A DNA stretch of 64,000 nt from FEN-299 sp963727765. Lineage in GTDB: Bacteria > Acidobacteriota > Vicinamibacteria > Vicinamibacterales > Fen-181. Each line of letters opens with the position of its first letter. Position 1 is the stretch's first letter. The notes below the pieces were generated by a model. The model was not told the DNA's origin and did no database searches. It saw nothing but the letters and a program-made list of their open reading frames with translations. The position numbers and the translations under genes were made by a program. Location of the stretch: positions 62,001-126,000 of the forward strand of contig CAVSGZ010000004.1 of the NCBI GenBank assembly GCA_963727765.1. Reading direction: 5' to 3'. This document shows, in pieces, positions 48,622-59,526 of the stretch.

Positions 48622-49257
48622 TCACCCCGTCAATCCGCGCAACTGCTGCCAGAGTTCGTCGAGGCCGAGGCCCTTGAGCGCGGAGACGGCGAGCGGCGCG
48701 TGGCCGAACGCCTCGAGGCACGTCCCGGCGAGCCGTGCCTTCTCCGCCTGCGGCAGCTTGTCGACCTTCGTGGCGACGAGCAGGAACGGGACGCCGACCG
48801 ACGCCAGCCAGTGCCAGGCATCCACATCGCTCGACATGCCGGGGTGACGCGCGTCGATCGCCAGCACGACGCCGCGCAGCGCGGAACGAGGCGTCAACGC
48901 CGCTGGCGTGTGCTCGCGGCCCAGCCGGCCGGTCCGGCTGTCGAAGTACAGCGACGTCAGGCTGCTGAATTCCTCCCGCGCCTTCTCACCGCCGCCCGTG
49001 TGGCCGTAGCCGGGCAGGTCCATCAGGTAGAAAGGCAGGCCGCCGCCTGGAGCGATGCGGTAGACGTTGACCTGGCGGGTCTTGCCGGGCGTGCTGCTGG
49101 TCCGCGCGACGTCCTGCCGCACCAGCGCGTTGATCAAGCTCGACTTGCCCACGTTCGACCGACCGACCAGCGCGATCTCGGACCGGCCGTCGGTCGGGAA
49201 GTCGGCTGGCTTCACCGCCGAGATCACGAACGTGGCTGTAGCGACTCGGCGGGGCAT
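48622..49257 (-). CDS. engB: Ribosome-biogenesis GTPase EngB/YsxC
   Basis: A 211-residue TrmE-Era-type GTPase needed for 50S assembly. G1 GRSNVGKSSLINAL, G3 DLPGYGH, G4 TKVDK, G5 SALKG are all present. The start ATG 49257 gives MPRRVATATFVISAVKP. It lies downstream of lon on the same strand, as ysxC does in Bacillus. The gap to lon holds a heptamer array. Confidence 0.94.
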   Translation of the reverse strand: MPRRVATATFVISAVKPADFPTDGRSEIALVGRSNVGKSSLINALVRQDVARTSSTPGKTRQVNVYRIAPGGGLPFYLMDLPGYGHTGGGEKAREEFSSLTSLYFDSRTGRLGREHTPAALTPRSALRGVVLAIDARHPGMSSDVDAWHWLASVGVPFLLVATKVDKLPQAEKARLAGTCLEAFGHAPLAVSALKGLGLDELWQQLRGLTG

Positions 49258-49283
49258 GTATGGCAGTGTGACAGCGTGACAGG

Positions 49284-49318
49284 CCCTGAGCCCGAAGCCT
49301 TGAGCCCTGAGCCTTCCT
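49284..49318. repeat. Five 7-bp degenerate repeats abutting the lon stop
   Basis: CCCTGAG, CCCGAAG, CCTTGAG, CCCTGAG and CCTTCCT, the last touching the lon stop codon (complement CTA at 49317-49319). Confidence 0.8.
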
Positions 49319-51707
49319 AGTGCGTCCTCGTCTCGTCCAGGTCGTCGACGACGGCCGCGCGTGCCCGGTCCTCGGGCGGCAGGGGAGGCGGAAGCGGCTC
49401 GGCGAGCGCGACCTTCAGCACCTCGTCCATCGTCTCGGCCAAGTGGATTTCGAGCACGTCGAGGACCAGCTTCGGAATGTCGGCCAGGTCCTTCTCGTTC
49501 TCCCTGGGCAGCACGATCGTCCTGATGCCGGCCCGGTGCGCGGCGAGCAGCTTCTCCTTCACGCCGCCGATCGGCAGGACCTTGCCGCGCAGCGTGATCT
49601 CGCCCGTCATCGCCACGTCCTTGCGCGCCGGCACGCGCGTGAGAGCCGACACGAGCGCGGTGGCCATCGTGATGCCGGCCGACGGGCCGTCCTTCGGAAT
49701 CGCGCCCTCGGGCACATGGATGTGGACGTCGCTGTGGCGGTGGAAGTCCCGCGGGATGCCGAACTCCTCGGCCCTGGACCGCACGTAGCTCATCGCGGCC
49801 TGCGCCGACTCCTGCATGACGTCGCCCAGCTTGCCGGTGAGCGTCAGCCGCCCCTTGCCGGGCATCAGCGTCGTCTCGGTGACGAGGATCTCGCCGCCGA
49901 CCTCGGTCCAGGCCAGGCCGGTCGCGACGCCGATCTCGTTCTTCTCCTCGGCCACCGTCGGGCGGAAGCGCGGCACTCCGAGGTGGGCCGTCACCCGCTC
50001 GGGCGTGATCTCGTCGGAGTAGTTCTTGCCCTCGATCACGACGCGGCGGGCGATCTTGCGGCAGATCGACTGGATCTCCCGCTCGAGGTTCCGCACGCCG
50101 GCCTCGCGCGTGTAGCGCTGGATGATCGTCGACAGGGCGTCGTCGGTGAAGGTGACATTGTCGGCGGTCAGGCCGGTGCCCTCGACCGACTTCTTCACCA
50201 GGAACCGCTTGGCGATCTCGGTCTTCTCCTGCTCGGTGTAGCCCGGCAGCTGGAGGACCTCCATCCGGTCGCGCAGCGCCTGGGGCACGGTGTGCAGCAC
50301 GTTGGCCGTGCAGATGAACATCACGTGCGACAGGTCGTACTCGACGTCGAGGTAGTGGTCGAGGAACATGTGGTTCTGTTCCGGGTCGAGCACCTCGAGC
50401 AGCGCGGCCGACGGGTCGCCGCGGAAGTCCATCGACATCTTGTCGACTTCGTCGAGCAGGAAGACCGGGTTCTGCGTGCCGGCCTTCTTCATCATCTGGA
50501 TGATCTGGCCGGGGAACGCGCCGATGTAGGTGCGCCGGTGGCCGCGGACCTCCGCCTCGTCGCGCACGCCGCCGAGCGAGAGCCGGACGAACTTGCGGTT
50601 CATCGCCCGCGCGATCGACTTGGCGAGCGACGTCTTGCCGACGCCGGGCGGCCCGGAGAAGGTGAGGATCGTGGCCTTCGGCTTCTTGACCAGGGCGCGG
50701 ACGGCGAGGAACTCGAGGATCCGCTCCTTGATCTTATCGAGGCCGTAGTGGTCCTCGTTGAGGATTTCCTCGGCGCGCTTGAGGTCGCGGCTCTCCTTGG
50801 TCTTCTTGTGCCAGGGCACCGCGATGAGCCAGTCGAGGTAGTTGCGCGACACGGTGGCCTCGGCCGACATCGGCGGCATCGACTCGAGCCGCTTCAGCTC
50901 CTGGTTCGCCTTCTCCTCGACCTCCTTCGGCATCCGGGCCTGCTCGATCTTCTTCTTGAGCTCGTCGGTCTCGTTCCCCTTCTCGTCCTTGCGGCCCAGC
51001 TCCTTCTGGATCGCCTTCATCTTCTCGTTGAGGTAGTACTCCTTCTGCGCCTTCTCCATCTGCTTCTTGACGCGCGACTGGATGCGGCGGTCCACCTGGA
51101 GCTTGTCGACCTCGGCCTCGAGGATGCCGGCGATGCGGTTGAGGCGCTCGAGCGGCGAGATGATCTCGAGCAGGTTCTGCTTCTCGTCCACCGACACCAC
51201 CAGGTGCGACGCGATCGTGTCGGCCAGCTTGCCAGCGTCATCCACGCGGACGGCGGCGATCATCGCGTCGTAGTGCAGGTTGTTCGACAGCTTCACGTAC
51301 TGCTCGAAGAGCGACACCACGCGGCTCATCGCCCCCTCGACGTCGCCCGTCACGTCCTTGAGCCGCGCCACCACCTTGACGACGACGCGGTAGAAGCCCT
51401 TGTCCTCCTTCCACTCGACGGCCCGGCCGCGGTCCACGCCCTCGACGAGGACCTTCACGTTGCCGTCAGGCAGCTTCAGGCTCTGGACGATGTTGGCCAC
51501 GCAGCCCATCGTGAAGATGTCGTGCGGCGCCGGGTCGTCCACCGCGGCATCGTGCTGCGCCGCGAGGAAGATCCGCTTGTCCTTGCCCAGCGCGTGCTCG
51601 AGGGCGCGGGTGGACGCCGGACGCCCGATCACGAAGGGCATCATCATGTGCGGGAAGACGACGACGTCGCGCAGCGGAACGATCGGCAGAGTCTCGTAGA
51701 CTTCCAT
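49317..51707 (-). CDS. lon: ATP-dependent protease Lon
   Basis: A 796-residue LonA. The N-terminal substrate domain starts LPIVPLRDVVVFPHM; the AAA+ module has Walker A GPPGVGKTS and Walker B VFLLDEVDKM; the peptidase has the catalytic Ser in PKDGPSAGITMATAL and Lys in KEKLLAAHRAG. It degrades misfolded and regulatory proteins in the cytoplasm. ATG 51707 is the start. It is 24 bp from the clpX stop and belongs to the tig-clpP-clpX-lon cluster. Confidence 0.97.
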   Translation of the reverse strand: MEVYETLPIVPLRDVVVFPHMMMPFVIGRPASTRALEHALGKDKRIFLAAQHDAAVDDPAPHDIFTMGCVANIVQSLKLPDGNVKVLVEGVDRGRAVEWKEDKGFYRVVVKVVARLKDVTGDVEGAMSRVVSLFEQYVKLSNNLHYDAMIAAVRVDDAGKLADTIASHLVVSVDEKQNLLEIISPLERLNRIAGILEAEVDKLQVDRRIQSRVKKQMEKAQKEYYLNEKMKAIQKELGRKDEKGNETDELKKKIEQARMPKEVEEKANQELKRLESMPPMSAEATVSRNYLDWLIAVPWHKKTKESRDLKRAEEILNEDHYGLDKIKERILEFLAVRALVKKPKATILTFSGPPGVGKTSLAKSIARAMNRKFVRLSLGGVRDEAEVRGHRRTYIGAFPGQIIQMMKKAGTQNPVFLLDEVDKMSMDFRGDPSAALLEVLDPEQNHMFLDHYLDVEYDLSHVMFICTANVLHTVPQALRDRMEVLQLPGYTEQEKTEIAKRFLVKKSVEGTGLTADNVTFTDDALSTIIQRYTREAGVRNLEREIQSICRKIARRVVIEGKNYSDEITPERVTAHLGVPRFRPTVAEEKNEIGVATGLAWTEVGGEILVTETTLMPGKGRLTLTGKLGDVMQESAQAAMSYVRSRAEEFGIPRDFHRHSDVHIHVPEGAIPKDGPSAGITMATALVSALTRVPARKDVAMTGEITLRGKVLPIGGVKEKLLAAHRAGIRTIVLPRENEKDLADIPKLVLDVLEIHLAETMDEVLKVALAEPLPPPLPPEDRARAAVVDDLDETRTH

Positions 51708-51731
51708 GTATGTGATTTCCGAATCCTGCCC

Positions 51732-52979
<1,248 letters not shown>

Positions 52980-53010
52980 GGTGGAGGGGTACCCCGCCGC
53001 AATCCGGCCG

Positions 53011-53625
53011 CTACGCGCGCTTCCGGATCACTTCGTCAATGATACCGTATTCCTTTCCCTGCTCCGCCGACATGATGTGGTCGCGCTCGGTGTCGTCCTG
53101 GATGCGCTTGAGCGGCTGGCCGGTGTGGCTCGTCAGGATCTCGTTGAGCCGCTCGCGCATCCGGATGATCTCCCTGGCGGCGATGTCGATGTCGGTCGCC
53201 TGGCCCGCCAGCCCCTGCATCAGCGGCTGGTGGATGACGATGCGGGAGTTGGGCAGCGAGAACCGCTTGCCCTTCGCGCCCCCAGCCAGCAGGATCGCCG
53301 CCATCGAGGCCGCCTGGCCGAGGCAGTAGGTCTGCACGTCGGGCCGGATGAACTGCATCGTGTCGTAGATCGCGAGCCCGGCCGTGATCGAGCCGCCCGG
53401 GCTGTTGATGTAGAGCAGGATGTCCTTCTCGGGGTCCTCCGATTCGAGGAACAGCATCTGCGCGATCACCAGGTTCGCCACCGCGTCGTCGATCGGCGTC
53501 CCGATGAAGATGATGCTGTCCTTGAGCAGCCGCGAGAAGATGTCGTACGCGCGCTCGCCGCGGCTGGTCTGCTCGACCACCATCGGCACGAGCTGCATCC
53601 GGGGGGTGCTCAGATCTGATGCCAT
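53011..53625 (-). CDS. clpP: ClpP serine peptidase
   Basis: A 204-residue tetradecameric protease subunit. The catalytic triad is visible: Ser in GQAASMAAILLAGG, His in SRIVIHQPLMQG, Asp in DTERDHIMSAEQ. The position after ASM is Ala where Gly-Ala is usual, still within family variation. ATG 53625 is the start. tig is 9 bp upstream, clpX 31 bp downstream. Confidence 0.97.
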   Translation of the reverse strand: MASDLSTPRMQLVPMVVEQTSRGERAYDIFSRLLKDSIIFIGTPIDDAVANLVIAQMLFLESEDPEKDILLYINSPGGSITAGLAIYDTMQFIRPDVQTYCLGQAASMAAILLAGGAKGKRFSLPNSRIVIHQPLMQGLAGQATDIDIAAREIIRMRERLNEILTSHTGQPLKRIQDDTERDHIMSAEQGKEYGIIDEVIRKRA

Positions 53626-53634
53626 AGGCTTCGC

Positions 53635-54924
53635 TTACTCCGCCGCGATGGTAACACGCGAGAGCAGGTAGTCGACGGCGCGCTCCCGGCGCAGCCCGGT
53701 GCGCAGCCGCTCCAGCTCCCCGTCCTTTTCGAGCTGCGCGCGGACGGCCGCGGTGGTCCGCCCCGAGCGCTCGGCGTAGCCCGCCACCTCGCGGTCCAGG
53801 TCCTCGTCGCTCACCGCGAGGCTCTCGCGGCGCGCGACCTCGTCGAGCACGATCATGGCCTTCACGGCCTCCTCGGCCGGGCCCTTCTGGTCCTCGCGGA
53901 ACGCGCCCCAGTCGATGCCGGCCTGCCGCGGGTCGATCCGCTCCTCGATGAGGTGGCGGATGAAGTCCTGCGTCCGGCGATCGACGTCGCGCTCGACGAG
54001 CACCTGCGGCACCTCGAAGCCGACCTTGGCCGAGAGCGCCTTGAAGAGGTCGGCCCTGAGCTTCCGGTCCGCCTCGCGCGCGGCCTCGCGCGCCAGCCCC
54101 TCGCGCACCTGCTCGCGGAGCGTGTCGAGCGTGTCGGCGTCGCTCACTTCCTTCGCCAGGTCGTCGTCGAGCGGCGGCACCACGCGGCGGCGGACCGCCC
54201 GGACCTTGACCACGTACTCGACGTCCTTCGACTGCAACTCCGCGATGGCGTAGTCGGCGGGGTAGTGGACGCGGAACGTCTTCTCCTCGCCGCCGCGCAT
54301 CCCGGTGAGGTGCTCGTCGAACCCCGGCGGGTTGACCGCCGCGCCCAGCTCGACCGACACGTTCTCGTGCTTCTCGGTCGGCCCAGGCTGCCCCTCCGCC
54401 TCGAACGCCCGCCGCTCCAGGTCGACGGCGGCCGTGTCGCCCATCTCCAGGCCCCGGTCGTCGATCGGCTCGTAGCGCGCCGCGCGCTGCCGGAGCCGCT
54501 CGAGCGCCTGGTCCACCGCCTCCGGCTCGACCGTCGCCGAATACCGGCGAAGGCTGATCGCGGCGTAGTCGCCCGGGTCGACCGGCGGTACCGTCTCGAA
54601 CGACGCCGTGAACTTGAGCGGCTGCCCCTCGTGGACGTCCGCGTCGTGCACGTCCGGCGTCGCCACCGGCTCGATCCCGCGATCGCTGAGCGCCGCGCTC
54701 ACCGCCTTCGGAACCAGCGCGTGCCCGACCTCGTGGAGGATTTCCTCGCGGAACCGCTGCTTCACCACCGAGGTCGGCACCTTGCCGGGCCTGAACCCGG
54801 GCACCCGCACCGTCCGGCTGAGATCGCGGGTGATGCGGGCCACCTCGGCGTCGACCTCGTCGCTCGGGATCTCGATGACCAGATTCTTCTTCGTCTCCGA
54901 CACGTCGATCAGATCGGTCTTCAT
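53635..54924 (-). CDS. tig: Trigger factor
   Basis: A 429-residue ribosome-bound chaperone. The ribosome-binding loop is VPGFRPGKVPTSVVKQRF; a PPIase-like middle follows (GMRGGEEKTFRVHYPADY), then the long helical C-terminal arms with RKLRADLFKALSAK. ATG 54924 (MKTDLIDVSE) is preferred over an in-frame start at 54954. It opens the tig-clpP-clpX-lon operon, just downstream of the tRNA-Leu gene. Confidence 0.95.
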   Translation of the reverse strand: MKTDLIDVSETKKNLVIEIPSDEVDAEVARITRDLSRTVRVPGFRPGKVPTSVVKQRFREEILHEVGHALVPKAVSAALSDRGIEPVATPDVHDADVHEGQPLKFTASFETVPPVDPGDYAAISLRRYSATVEPEAVDQALERLRQRAARYEPIDDRGLEMGDTAAVDLERRAFEAEGQPGPTEKHENVSVELGAAVNPPGFDEHLTGMRGGEEKTFRVHYPADYAIAELQSKDVEYVVKVRAVRRRVVPPLDDDLAKEVSDADTLDTLREQVREGLAREAAREADRKLRADLFKALSAKVGFEVPQVLVERDVDRRTQDFIRHLIEERIDPRQAGIDWGAFREDQKGPAEEAVKAMIVLDEVARRESLAVSDEDLDREVAGYAERSGRTTAAVRAQLEKDGELERLRTGLRRERAVDYLLSRVTIAAE

Positions 54925-54971
54925 GGAAGTTATCGGCTGCAGGGAGATTGGCACCAGACGGCGAGGGTGAG

Positions 54972-55055
54972 TGCGAAAGGGGGGACTCGAACCCCCATAG
55001 CCTTTCGGCTACCGGATCCTAAATCCGGCGCGTCTGCCAGTTCCGCCACTTTCGC
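54972..55055 (-). tRNA. tRNA-Leu (anticodon UAG)
   Basis: Read on the minus strand from 55055. The acceptor stem GCGAAAG pairs with CTTTCGC, the anticodon stem CCGGA/TCCGG encloses loop TTTAGGA (anticodon TAG), the long variable arm TAGCC-GAAA-GGCTA marks a class II tRNA, and the T arm GGGGG-TTCGAGT-CCCCC is perfect. The discriminator is A. The 3' CCA is not encoded (CTC follows), so it must be added. Confidence 0.95.
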
Positions 55056-55131
55056 AAGCGGATCGTCGAACTGCGGCCGCACCGAGCGCCTCCCGCACAC
55101 ACGTCGGCCTTCGACCGCAAGCCCAACGGCT

Positions 55132-55161
55132 ACACTAACATGCCGTTTTCGGCGGGGTCAA
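55132..55161 (-). promoter_or_regulatory. Possible promoter of the tRNA-Leu gene
   Basis: On the minus strand: TTGACC (55161-55156), 18-bp spacer, TAGTGT (55137-55132), ~70 bp upstream of the tRNA. The -10 is weak. Elsewhere the 370-bp gap 55056-55426 holds a heptamer array at 55329 and nothing else I can name. Confidence 0.35.
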
Positions 55162-55328
55162 ACGGGGAGACGGCCGGCTCGCGGCTGGAAGCATGCGACG
55201 TGCGGCCGGCGCTGGAGAGCCAGGCGCGGACCGGGTCGGCGCAAAGGGCGACTTTGGCGAGGTCCGCCGAGCGGAGCCCGGAGCGACGAACCGAGCCACG
55301 ACTGGCGCCTCACCCGCCGGCGGAGGGG

Positions 55329-55363
55329 CCGTCGCCCATCGGCCGTCAGCCGTCGGCCGGAAG
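55329..55363. repeat. Five 7-bp degenerate repeats upstream of the OPT gene
   Basis: CCGTCGC, CCATCGG, CCGTCAG, CCGTCGG and CCGGAAG. The same unit type as at 21912-21946. Confidence 0.8.
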
Positions 55364-55426
55364 ACGCTAGGAATATCCCGCGTCTTCCGGTAGCATCCCG
55401 CGTATTCCGTCTACCAGGAGGCCACG

Positions 55427-57559
55427 ATGAGTGCAGGGCAGAAGGAAGGGCAGAAGGGCGTGGGCGGCAAGCTGGACCCCGCGGCATACCGGGAACTGAA
55501 ACCCGGCGAGACCTACGAGCCCTACGTGCCCGCCGGAGCGACCGTACCCGAGTTCACCGCCCGGTCGGTGACGCTCGGGATCATCATGGTCCTCGTCTTT
55601 TCCGTGGCCTCGACCTACTCGGGGCTCAAGATCGCGCAGGTGATGGAGGCGGCGATCCCGATCAGCATCCTGGCCGTCGGCATCTCCGGGATGTTCAGAC
55701 GCAAGAACACGATCCTCGAGAACGTCATCGTCCAGAGCATCGGCGGCGCCTCGGGCCTGATCGTGGCCGGGTCGATCTTCACGCTGCCCGCCCTCTACAT
55801 CATGAACGTGGCGCCGGGCACGATGTCCATGCTGCTGACGATCTTCATCGTCTCGGTGCTGGGCGCGGCGCTCGGCCTGTTCTTCCTGATCCCGCTGCGG
55901 CATTACTTCGTCGCCGAGCAGCACGGCAAGCTGCCCTTCCCCGAGGCCACGGCCATCAACGAGGTCTACGTCACGGGCGAGAAGGGGGGCGAGCAGGCGA
56001 AGACGCTGGTGGTCGCCGCGCTGGTGGGCGGCATCTACGACTTCATCGCCGTCACGGTGAGGGGCTGGAACGAGATCGTCAACTTCCAGTTCATCCCGGT
56101 GGTCAAGAAGCTCGCGACCGACTTCAAGGCGACGATCAGCATCAACGCCATCAGCATGATCGTGGGCCTCGGCTACATCACCGGCCTGCGTTTCTCGGCC
56201 ATCATCTGCGCCGGCGGCTTCTTCTCGACGCTGATCGTGGTGCCGCTGGTCTACCACTTCGGCCAGCACATTTCCGCGTTCGCCGTCCCGCCCGCACCGC
56301 TGCCCGGGTTCGCGAGCTTCATCCCCGACATGAACGCCAGCCAGCTGTTCCGCCTTTACGCCCAGCGCATCGGTGTCGGGGCCATGGCCGGCGCCGGTAT
56401 CATCGGCATCCTCAAGGCCGTGCCGACCATCGTCCGGGCCTTCTCGCTCGGCTTCAAGCAGATCTTCTCGCGCCACGCCGACACCCAGGCGGTGCCGCGC
56501 ACCGACCGCGACCTCAAGATGAGCACGGTGCTGGGCGGCATCGTCGTGGCCGCGATGGCCATCGGCCTTTTCTTCTACGTGCTGCTGAGCCAGGGCGACC
56601 CGGCCGTGGCCGGGAAGGCCCCGCAGATCGCGCTGACCGGCCTCGCGATCGCGTTCGTGTTCGCGTTCCTCTTCACGACGGTCGCCGCGCTGGCCACCGC
56701 CATGACCGGCAACAACCCGATCTCGGGGATGACGCTGGTCACGCTGATCCTCGGCTCGAGCGCTCTGGTGGCGGTCGGCCTCCAGGGCGAGTTCGGCAAG
56801 TACGCGGCGATCGTGATGGGCGCCGTCGTCTGCACGTCGCTCTCGATGGCGGGCGGATTCGTCACCGACCTCAAGGTGGGCTACTGGCTCGGTTCGACGC
56901 CGCGGCACCAGGAGATCTCGAAGGTCATCGGCACGCTCTTCGCGGCCGTCGGTGTGGCGCTGACCGTGCTCCTCATCCACTACGCCTACGGGCACACGGA
57001 CGCCGCGACGGGGAAGTTCGTCACCGGCTTCCTGGATCCGCGGGTGCCGGCGCCGCAGGCCAACCTGTTCGCCACGATCCTCTCGGGCATCTTCGACCAG
57101 GCGCCGGTCACCTGGCTGCTCTACAGCGTGGGGCTGGTGCTCTCGCTCCTGCTGCTCATGATGGGGATCCCGCCGCTGGCCTTCGCCATCGGGATGTACC
57201 TGCCGCTCCAGATCAACACGCCGCTGTTTGTCGGCGGCTTGATCTCGCACTGGGTCGGCAAGTCCAGCAAGGACGCCAAGGTCTCCGAGGCGCGCAGCAA
57301 CCGCGGCACGCTGCTCGCGAGCGGGTTCATCGCGGGCGGGGCGCTGGCGGGCGTGCTGGGGGCGGTGCTGAACCTCATCAAGACGGGGATCCCGGACCCG
57401 GCCTCGAAGGGCGACTTCAAGTCGATCGCCCAACTGATCGACCTGCCGTCGCTCATGGGCTTCAACGCGGACGGCAACTGGCCCCAGATCATCTCGATGG
57501 TGTTCTTCATCGGGCTGTGCTGGTACCTGTACCACGACGCGAAGAGGGCGAAAGCGTAG
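55427..57559 (+). CDS. OPT-family oligopeptide transporter
   Basis: A 710-residue membrane protein with ~16 hydrophobic segments. FTARSVTLGIIMVLVFSVAS opens the first helix; the family motifs include STYSGLKIAQVMEAAIP and KLPFPEATAINEVY, plus TGNNPISGMT. OPT proteins import peptides or metal chelates using the proton gradient. ATG 55427 has a perfect AGGAGG 6 nt upstream. A peptidase (pepT) and a sodium symporter lie nearby, suggesting peptide scavenging. The stop is immediately followed by a heptamer array. Confidence 0.92.
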   Translation: MSAGQKEGQKGVGGKLDPAAYRELKPGETYEPYVPAGATVPEFTARSVTLGIIMVLVFSVASTYSGLKIAQVMEAAIPISILAVGISGMFRRKNTILENVIVQSIGGASGLIVAGSIFTLPALYIMNVAPGTMSMLLTIFIVSVLGAALGLFFLIPLRHYFVAEQHGKLPFPEATAINEVYVTGEKGGEQAKTLVVAALVGGIYDFIAVTVRGWNEIVNFQFIPVVKKLATDFKATISINAISMIVGLGYITGLRFSAIICAGGFFSTLIVVPLVYHFGQHISAFAVPPAPLPGFASFIPDMNASQLFRLYAQRIGVGAMAGAGIIGILKAVPTIVRAFSLGFKQIFSRHADTQAVPRTDRDLKMSTVLGGIVVAAMAIGLFFYVLLSQGDPAVAGKAPQIALTGLAIAFVFAFLFTTVAALATAMTGNNPISGMTLVTLILGSSALVAVGLQGEFGKYAAIVMGAVVCTSLSMAGGFVTDLKVGYWLGSTPRHQEISKVIGTLFAAVGVALTVLLIHYAYGHTDAATGKFVTGFLDPRVPAPQANLFATILSGIFDQAPVTWLLYSVGLVLSLLLLMMGIPPLAFAIGMYLPLQINTPLFVGGLISHWVGKSSKDAKVSEARSNRGTLLASGFIAGGALAGVLGAVLNLIKTGIPDPASKGDFKSIAQLIDLPSLMGFNADGNWPQIISMVFFIGLCWYLYHDAKRAKA

Positions 57560-57560
57560 C

Positions 57561-57651
57561 GCAGGGATCGGGGATCAGGGATCAGGGACGAGGGGACAGC
57601 GACCGGCCCGAAGCCTCGAGACTCTTGGCTTGGGCCTTGGGTCTGACTACT
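57561..57651. repeat. Thirteen 7-bp degenerate repeats between convergent genes
   Basis: Heptamers from GCAGGGA, TCGGGGA, TCAGGGA, TCAGGGA to TGGGCCT, TGGGTCT and GACTACT, filling exactly the space between the OPT stop (57557-57559) and the stop of the converging small-protein gene, whose TAG (complement 57647-57649) lies inside the last unit. Confidence 0.85.
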
Positions 57652-57853
57652 CGGAGCGTCGGCGCGCCGTGTACCAAGCCGACGCGAGCATGACCAGGCC
57701 GAAGCCGACCAGCACGAGCCCCCACCACAGGTTGACGTTGATGCCGAGCGACGCTTGGTAGATCGCCCGGTCACTCAGCGCGCCGTAGACAGCCAGAAGC
57801 GCGCCGAGCGCCAAGAACAGCAACCCGATCGGAACGCGAAGATCGAGAGACAT
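57647..57853 (-). CDS. 68-residue two-helix membrane protein, partner of the SSS symporter
   Basis: A small protein with two hydrophobic helices (PIGLLFLALGALLAVYGAL; LWWGLVLVGFGLVMLASAW) and a basic end (TARRRSE). It starts 8 bp after the symporter stop, so it is in the same operon. I know no named family; small membrane partners of sodium symporters exist (e.g. YhdT/PanF, ActP with YjcH) and this could be similar. Its stop codon is in the repeat array. Confidence 0.75.
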   Translation of the reverse strand: MSLDLRVPIGLLFLALGALLAVYGALSDRAIYQASLGINVNLWWGLVLVGFGLVMLASAWYTARRRSE

Positions 57854-57861
57854 GGTCAGCC

Positions 57862-59526
57862 CTACCAGAAGTAGAGGTTCAACGCGACCGAGGCGACCAG
57901 CACGATCACACCAAGGACGAGCGGACGCCGGTACCAGGCCAGCCCTGCAGACGACGGCTTCGGCGTCAGCGAGTAGACGAGGCCGACCAGGTCCTTCTCG
58001 TCGCGCGGTCTGGTCACGAGGCTGATCGCGATCGTCAGCACGAAGCAGCCGGTCCACGCGACGATCGCGCCCCAGAAGTTCTGCGCCATGTCGCTCGGGT
58101 ACGTGTGCAACAGGCCGCCGCGCCCGCCCGCCACGCCGGTCAACCCGTAATGCACGGCCGCCGCGCCCGTCCCGCCCATCAGCCCCCAGAACGCCCCGTT
58201 CGCCGTCGTCCGCTTCCAGAACATCCCCAGAAGGAACGTGGCGAACAGCGGCGCGTTGATGAACGAGAAGACGAGCTGCAGCAGGTCCATGATGTTGTTG
58301 AACATCATGGCGATGTACGCGGTGGCGATGCTGGCGATCGTGCCGAACACCGTCGCCATCCGCCCCATCCACAGGTAGTGCTCGTCGGGCGCGCCCGGCT
58401 TGATGTAGGTCTGGTAGATGTCGTACGTCCAGACGGTGTTGAAGGCGGTGACGTTGCCCGCCATGCCGGACATGAAGCTGGCGAGCAGCGCCGCCAGCCC
58501 CAGGCCGAGCAGCCCCGAGGGATAGAGCTTCTGCAGCAGCACCGGCAGCGCGCGGTTGTAGTCGATCTTGCCCGCCGCGTCGGCCAGGCCCCCGTCGCCG
58601 ACGAGCGCGAGGATCACCATCCCCGGCAGGATCACCAGGAACGGAAAGAACATCTTCGGGATCGCCGCCACGAGCGGCGTCCGCTGCGCCGCGTTCATCG
58701 ACTTGGCCGCCATCGCCCGCTGGACCACCAGGAAATCGGTGCACCAGTAGCCGAACGACAGCACGAAGCCGAGGCCCATCACCATCCCGAACCACTCGAC
58801 GCCCATCGGGTTGGCAGAGGCGCTTCCGAGGTGCTGCCAGGAGTGGGTGAGCACGCCCGGCTCGAACCCGCGTGCGACGCTCACGGCGGCCAGCTTCGCC
58901 TGCAGCCCCGGCCACCAGCCGACGGCCTTCAGGCCGAGGAGGGAGAGCGGCAGGAACCCAAACACGATCAGGAAGAACTGCAGGACCTCGTTGTAGATCG
59001 AGCTGGTCAGCCCGCCGAGGAACGTGTAGCCGAGGACGACGAGCGCGGCGATGAGGATGCTGGAGTTGATGTCCCAGCCGAGGAACTGGCGGAAGAGCAG
59101 CCCCATCGCGTACATGCTGATGCCGGACGAGAAGATCGTCATCACCGCGAACGACATCGCGTTGAAGCCGCGCGTCTTCTCGTCGAACCGCAGGCGCAGG
59201 TACTCGGGTACCGAACGGGCGCGGCTGCCGTAGTAGAACGGCATCATGAAGACGCCGACGAAGACCATCGCCGGGATCGCGCCCACCCAGTAGAAGTGGC
59301 TGGTCAGGATGCCGTACTTGGCGCCGCTCGCCGCCATCCCGATCACTTCCTGCGCGCCGAGGTTGGCCGAGATGAACGCGAGGCCGGTGATCCAGGTCGC
59401 CAGGCTCCGGCCCGACAGGAGGAAGTCGAGGCTCGTCCGCATGTAGCGCCTGAGCGCGACGCCGATCCCGAGGACGAACACGAAGTAGAGGCCGATGACC
59501 GCGTAGTCGATCGCGTGCAGGTGCAT
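57862..59526 (-). CDS. Sodium:solute symporter (SSS family)
   Basis: A 554-residue transporter with about 14 hydrophobic segments. IDYAVIGLYFVFVLGIGVAL is helix 1; SGRSLATWITGLAFISANLG contains the family motif; FGYWCTDFLVVQRAMAAKS and GLLGLGLAALLASFMSGMAG are diagnostic for sugar/solute SSS members (SGLT-like). The substrate is not predictable, perhaps a sugar. ATG 59526 (MHLHAIDY) has CGGAG upstream; an in-frame start at 59580 is less likely. pepT is divergent. Confidence 0.92.
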   Translation of the reverse strand: MHLHAIDYAVIGLYFVFVLGIGVALRRYMRTSLDFLLSGRSLATWITGLAFISANLGAQEVIGMAASGAKYGILTSHFYWVGAIPAMVFVGVFMMPFYYGSRARSVPEYLRLRFDEKTRGFNAMSFAVMTIFSSGISMYAMGLLFRQFLGWDINSSILIAALVVLGYTFLGGLTSSIYNEVLQFFLIVFGFLPLSLLGLKAVGWWPGLQAKLAAVSVARGFEPGVLTHSWQHLGSASANPMGVEWFGMVMGLGFVLSFGYWCTDFLVVQRAMAAKSMNAAQRTPLVAAIPKMFFPFLVILPGMVILALVGDGGLADAAGKIDYNRALPVLLQKLYPSGLLGLGLAALLASFMSGMAGNVTAFNTVWTYDIYQTYIKPGAPDEHYLWMGRMATVFGTIASIATAYIAMMFNNIMDLLQLVFSFINAPLFATFLLGMFWKRTTANGAFWGLMGGTGAAAVHYGLTGVAGGRGGLLHTYPSDMAQNFWGAIVAWTGCFVLTIAISLVTRPRDEKDLVGLVYSLTPKPSSAGLAWYRRPLVLGVIVLVASVALNLYFW

